Positions 61,262 to 64,000 of a stretch of 64,000 nucleotides of DNA are shown piece by piece. The position numbers were made by a program, and so were the translations under genes. The stretch's first letter is position 1; the number at the start of each line of letters is the position of its first letter. The stretch lies in contig JAIXMO010000037.1 in the NCBI GenBank assembly GCA_025677825.1, forward strand, positions 124,001 to 188,000, given 5' to 3'. The notes beneath the pieces are model-generated. The model did no database searches. It saw only the letters and a program-made list of their open reading frames with translations, and was not told the origin of the DNA. This DNA comes from Helicostylum pulchrum. Its lineage: Eukaryota > Mucoromycota > Mucoromycetes > Mucorales > Mucoraceae.

Positions 61262-61640
61262 TTAATCGGTAAGGCTGCCTTGACTGGCAACAATATCATC
61301 AACATCATACGCAAAAGTCTCAACGGCACTCCACCTGGTCAGTATATGGCTGCCTCCAGTGAATTTTTGGGATAAAAACGCCTGTGATATTTTATATCTG
61401 CCAAGAATAATTCCTAGTGAGAATCCACCAATAATGATAGAAGTCCAAAAATATATCAATGAAAAATAAATGACTCGTGCGATACGATACGCATCATTAG
61501 TGTAGGGAAAGTATGATAAACGCCCTATTATTTTAATAGCTGTCTCTTTTCGGCTAAGCGCTGTCTATTGATGTCTTCGTTCTCATTATCCAAAATTGAA
61601 CCAAATAAACCACTAGATCCTTTAGCAGCTATTGGCGTAT
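61262..61640 (-). pseudogene. Possible frameshifted membrane-protein relic
   Basis: The minus strand carries GSSGLFGSILDNENEDINRQ...KRQLLK, then in the neighbouring frame a continuation IIGRLSYFPYTNDAYR leading to a hydrophobic stretch (FWTSIIIGGFSLGIILG) and a polar tail, ending in TAA at 61262. The two frames overlap by a few codons near 61530-61550. A single-base frameshift would join them. No upstream exons or start codon were found; family unknown. Confidence 0.3.
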
Positions 61641-62428
61641 TTTTGTGTTATCAGAAACTTTCAATAGTACATCTTTCTAAAAATATAAAAATAGTTATAC
61701 GCTTTTGCGTGATATATAATGCGCTCTTCTGTGTGAGTTGTTTAGATAGGCCATTCAATGCAGACGACTAGGCTCTAAGAAACAATGGTTCTTGAATGCT
61801 AAATATTTGTTACTTTCAACCCCCTCCCCCTTTTTTTTTGTATTGAGACTAATGTTCTTAATTGATCATTGTTTTTTTTGTATTGAGCTCCTAATTTCTT
61901 TAGATTAAAATAGTAGTTGCGTTTTTTTTTCGTAGTGGATTAAAAACCAACGGATTGGTAAATTTTCCAAGTCTTTTTTTTTTCTTAATGTTTATTATTA
62001 TTGTCATTTTTGATACGAGAAATGTGAGTACAATACATGCGAGCTTATTCCGTTGCGAATACGGGATTTTCTCTAACGACACTAAATGTCACACTTTTTT
62101 TATAGTTTGCCGATGCAGTCTTTTAATAGAAACCGGAGAAGCAGCGAAAAGTGCAGTGCCGTCCTTATTGAAGAAAAGGAAAAAAAAAGTTCTTTATAAG
62201 AATGACGATGCATATTTCTGTAATCTTCAAAAAGTCATTTGTTTTTTGATAAGGCTAAATACCGTAAAAGACTGTATCCTTTTTTTTAGCTGTGAAACTA
62301 CAACTAATAAAAACTCGAGTGAAAAAAAAGTTTTTTTTTATGCTTCCAGAATGTAGTTTTATTAAGGAAAAAAAATTAATGGTGACACGTGTGTTACAAA
62401 GTTTTTTTCCTGCAGGAATTTTTTTTTA

Positions 62429-63741
62429 TTAGCAGATACCACAACATAGTTTTGATAAAAGTTGACGAAGGGGACTTTTGCGTCTGTTTACGTATTCGTC
62501 ATCGTATAGTTCATTATGTCCGTTACCGTAATATCCGTCGAACCCATCTGTCGTTTATACATTAATGTCATATTCCTTTTTTTTTATTCATTATCGTTGT
62601 ACTTACTGCTAATGTAGGGACCGTTAGTTTCTGGCATTTGATAAGGGTTTTGTTGTTTCGGAATTCGATCTTGTTCATGCCTATAATCTAAAGTCTGTTG
62701 TTGCTGTGCAGGTCGAATTTCTTCTTCTCCGTTGACGGTTACTCTTTGACGCCCATCACCGTAGTCTTCAATAATACGCGTACCCTAAAATTGTAAATAC
62801 GTAGAATGAGTAATGTGTATATATTTTTTACGTATATATTTTTTTTTTCGATTTACATTTTGATCTTTAATTTTTGTGATGGTATGCTTTTTACCGTTCA
62901 CAATGGTAGTAGTAGTAGAGACACTACTGGCTGCACCAGTGAATTCGTCATACATTGGAGATACTTTACTACTAGGACGGTCAAATGGGTTTGCAAATGG
63001 GTCTCTGGAGTATCTGTTGCCTATAATTGGGTCGTCTTACAAAAAAAAAGGGTTAGGAAGAAAGGACGGTTTTTTAAAAAAAAAAGATTGATTAACTTAC
63101 TAAATAACATGTTAAATGGATCCTGTCCACCAAAGAACTGGTTGAATAATTCATCAGGAGTTCGGAACTAAAAAATAAAATAAAAAAGTGAGTACAAATG
63201 CAAATATAAAGAGGTTTAAACTTTTTACAGTGAAGGTAGCGAAAATTGGGTCTTGATGAAAGTTAGTATATCTTGCACGGAAAGGATCTTGTCTACTATT
63301 GTAAGCGAACTCGTACTCCGGATCTTGTGATATCTCAGGTTCTTGATTGTCGTATAATCTCCTTCTTTCAGCTAACAGAGAAAAATGTTTTAGAATTATA
63401 TACATCTTTATCTTTTCAAGGGTTTATTGTCTTACGATCAGATAATATTTGATATGCTTCACTATTTTTTTTTAATAAAAAAGAGTAAGCCTAGAGTGAT
63501 TATTTTTTCAGTGTTTCGAGTAGTTTTTTTTTTACCTTATGTTTTTAAACTGTTGAAGGATAGGTATTTAGTAAAAAAAAAAAATTATAGGTTGTAACAG
63601 TGCATATATATTTACTTTTTCAGCGGCGCCAGGTTCATGATTCTTATCAGGATGATATTTTAATGCTAGCTTTTTATATGCTTTTTTGATATCTGCGTCA
63701 GAAGCATCGGGGGGCAATTCCAATACTTTATAATAGTCCAT
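62429..63741 (-). CDS. J-domain (DnaJ/Hsp40) co-chaperone, DNAJB6-like
   Basis: Eight exons (minus): 63616-63741, 63536-63549, 63436-63461, 63229-63371, 63101-63167, 62857-63035, 62607-62784, 62429-62547; 283 aa. The J domain (1-~70) has the HPD motif at 30-32 (KYHPDKN) and continues over a 14-nt microexon (FKNIS) and a 26-nt exon (AYQILSD) to ERRRLYD. A Phe/Pro/Asp-rich region ([26 protein letters not shown]) and a [12 protein letters not shown] block resemble the DNAJB6/B2 subclass that stimulates Hsp70 and holds aggregation-prone clients. The C terminus ends [10 protein letters not shown], three Cys in the last five residues, possibly lipidated. No Cys-rich zinc domain, so class B. Confidence 0.88.
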
Positions 63742-64000
63742 ATTTTTTTTGTTATAAAAAGAAAGAAGAGGAGAGTGGGAAGCTCCTCTAAAAAAATGTT
63801 ACAGATATGAAGTCATTATGTCAACTGAATACCCGCCGAGGTGTTAGCAGTCATGGGTAAACCCTTTTTCTTGGTTAAAATATTATCCGTTTTCTTCAAA
63901 GTGTACCGAACTATCTTTTTTAATAGTGTTGACTTGTTTGTGTTATATCTTTTGCTTGTAATTAAATACATTTGTAGTGATACTAAGTCCGAAACTGCAG
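63742..64000. other. Promoter side of the DnaJ gene
   Basis: 259 bp to the window edge, AT-rich. It contains no recognisable gene; an A/T-rich leader precedes the J-domain start. Confidence 0.4.

Larger units (their letters stand above)
57210..62428. other. Long gene-poor spacer
   Basis: 5.2 kb. The first ~0.5 kb is the probable bZIP promoter. The rest is AT-rich with C/T-rich patches (58005-58045, 58510-58550). Coding-like relics at 60570-60860 and 61262-61640 are listed separately. No intact gene. Confidence 0.5.

Overview
The window looks like nuclear DNA of an early-diverging filamentous fungus, most likely Mucoromycota (Mucorales). It is AT-rich. Genes carry many short GT-AG introns of roughly 45-95 nt, and introns and spacers hold long A/T homopolymers. 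It encodes fungal Dop1, Mon2, Clu1, an Rgd2-type RhoGAP and a Pho80-type cyclin, plus glutamine-rich transcription factors. The taxon is inferred from gene content and style; no marker gene settles it.

Layout. 1-54 is the tail of an upstream gene. 460-2909 (+) is an F-BAR/DEP/RhoGAP protein. A gene-poor stretch follows, then four minus-strand genes: a bHLH-Zip factor (5872-6874), an Msn2-like C2H2 factor (8650-9432), an LMBD1-type membrane protein (10282-12559) and DOP1 (12677-19320). 19321-23291 is accessory DNA: LTR-like repeats, one inverted LTR pair, tRNA-Asn and a foldback element with ~160-bp arms. 23292-28187 holds a HAD phosphatase, a Pho80-type cyclin, Tim10 and a Kei1-like membrane protein. 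29233-34200 is a second accessory block: tRNA-Arg, LTR remnants, a decayed Ty3/gypsy integrase, a MITE-like element and short duplications. An intact five-exon gene of unrecognised function follows (34638-36288, minus).

37876-45626 (+) carries a JmjC protein and CLU1. 45627-49745 is repeat-bearing spacer. 49746-55833 (+) is MON2, with an apparent +1 frameshift. 56211-57209 (minus) is a bZIP factor. A 5.2-kb spacer holds only coding-like relics, and 62429-63741 (minus) is a J-domain protein with a 14-nt microexon.

Themes. DOP1 and MON2 encode partners of one Golgi/endosome trafficking complex and lie ~30 kb apart. Three regulators (bHLH-Zip, C2H2, bZIP) have long upstream spacers. Transposon debris concentrates around the two tRNA genes, and both tRNA genes have a closely spaced pair of CACGTG sites upstream. 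Exon boundaries were placed by hand from splice signals and reading phase; every multi-exon model except MON2 keeps one frame from ATG to stop.
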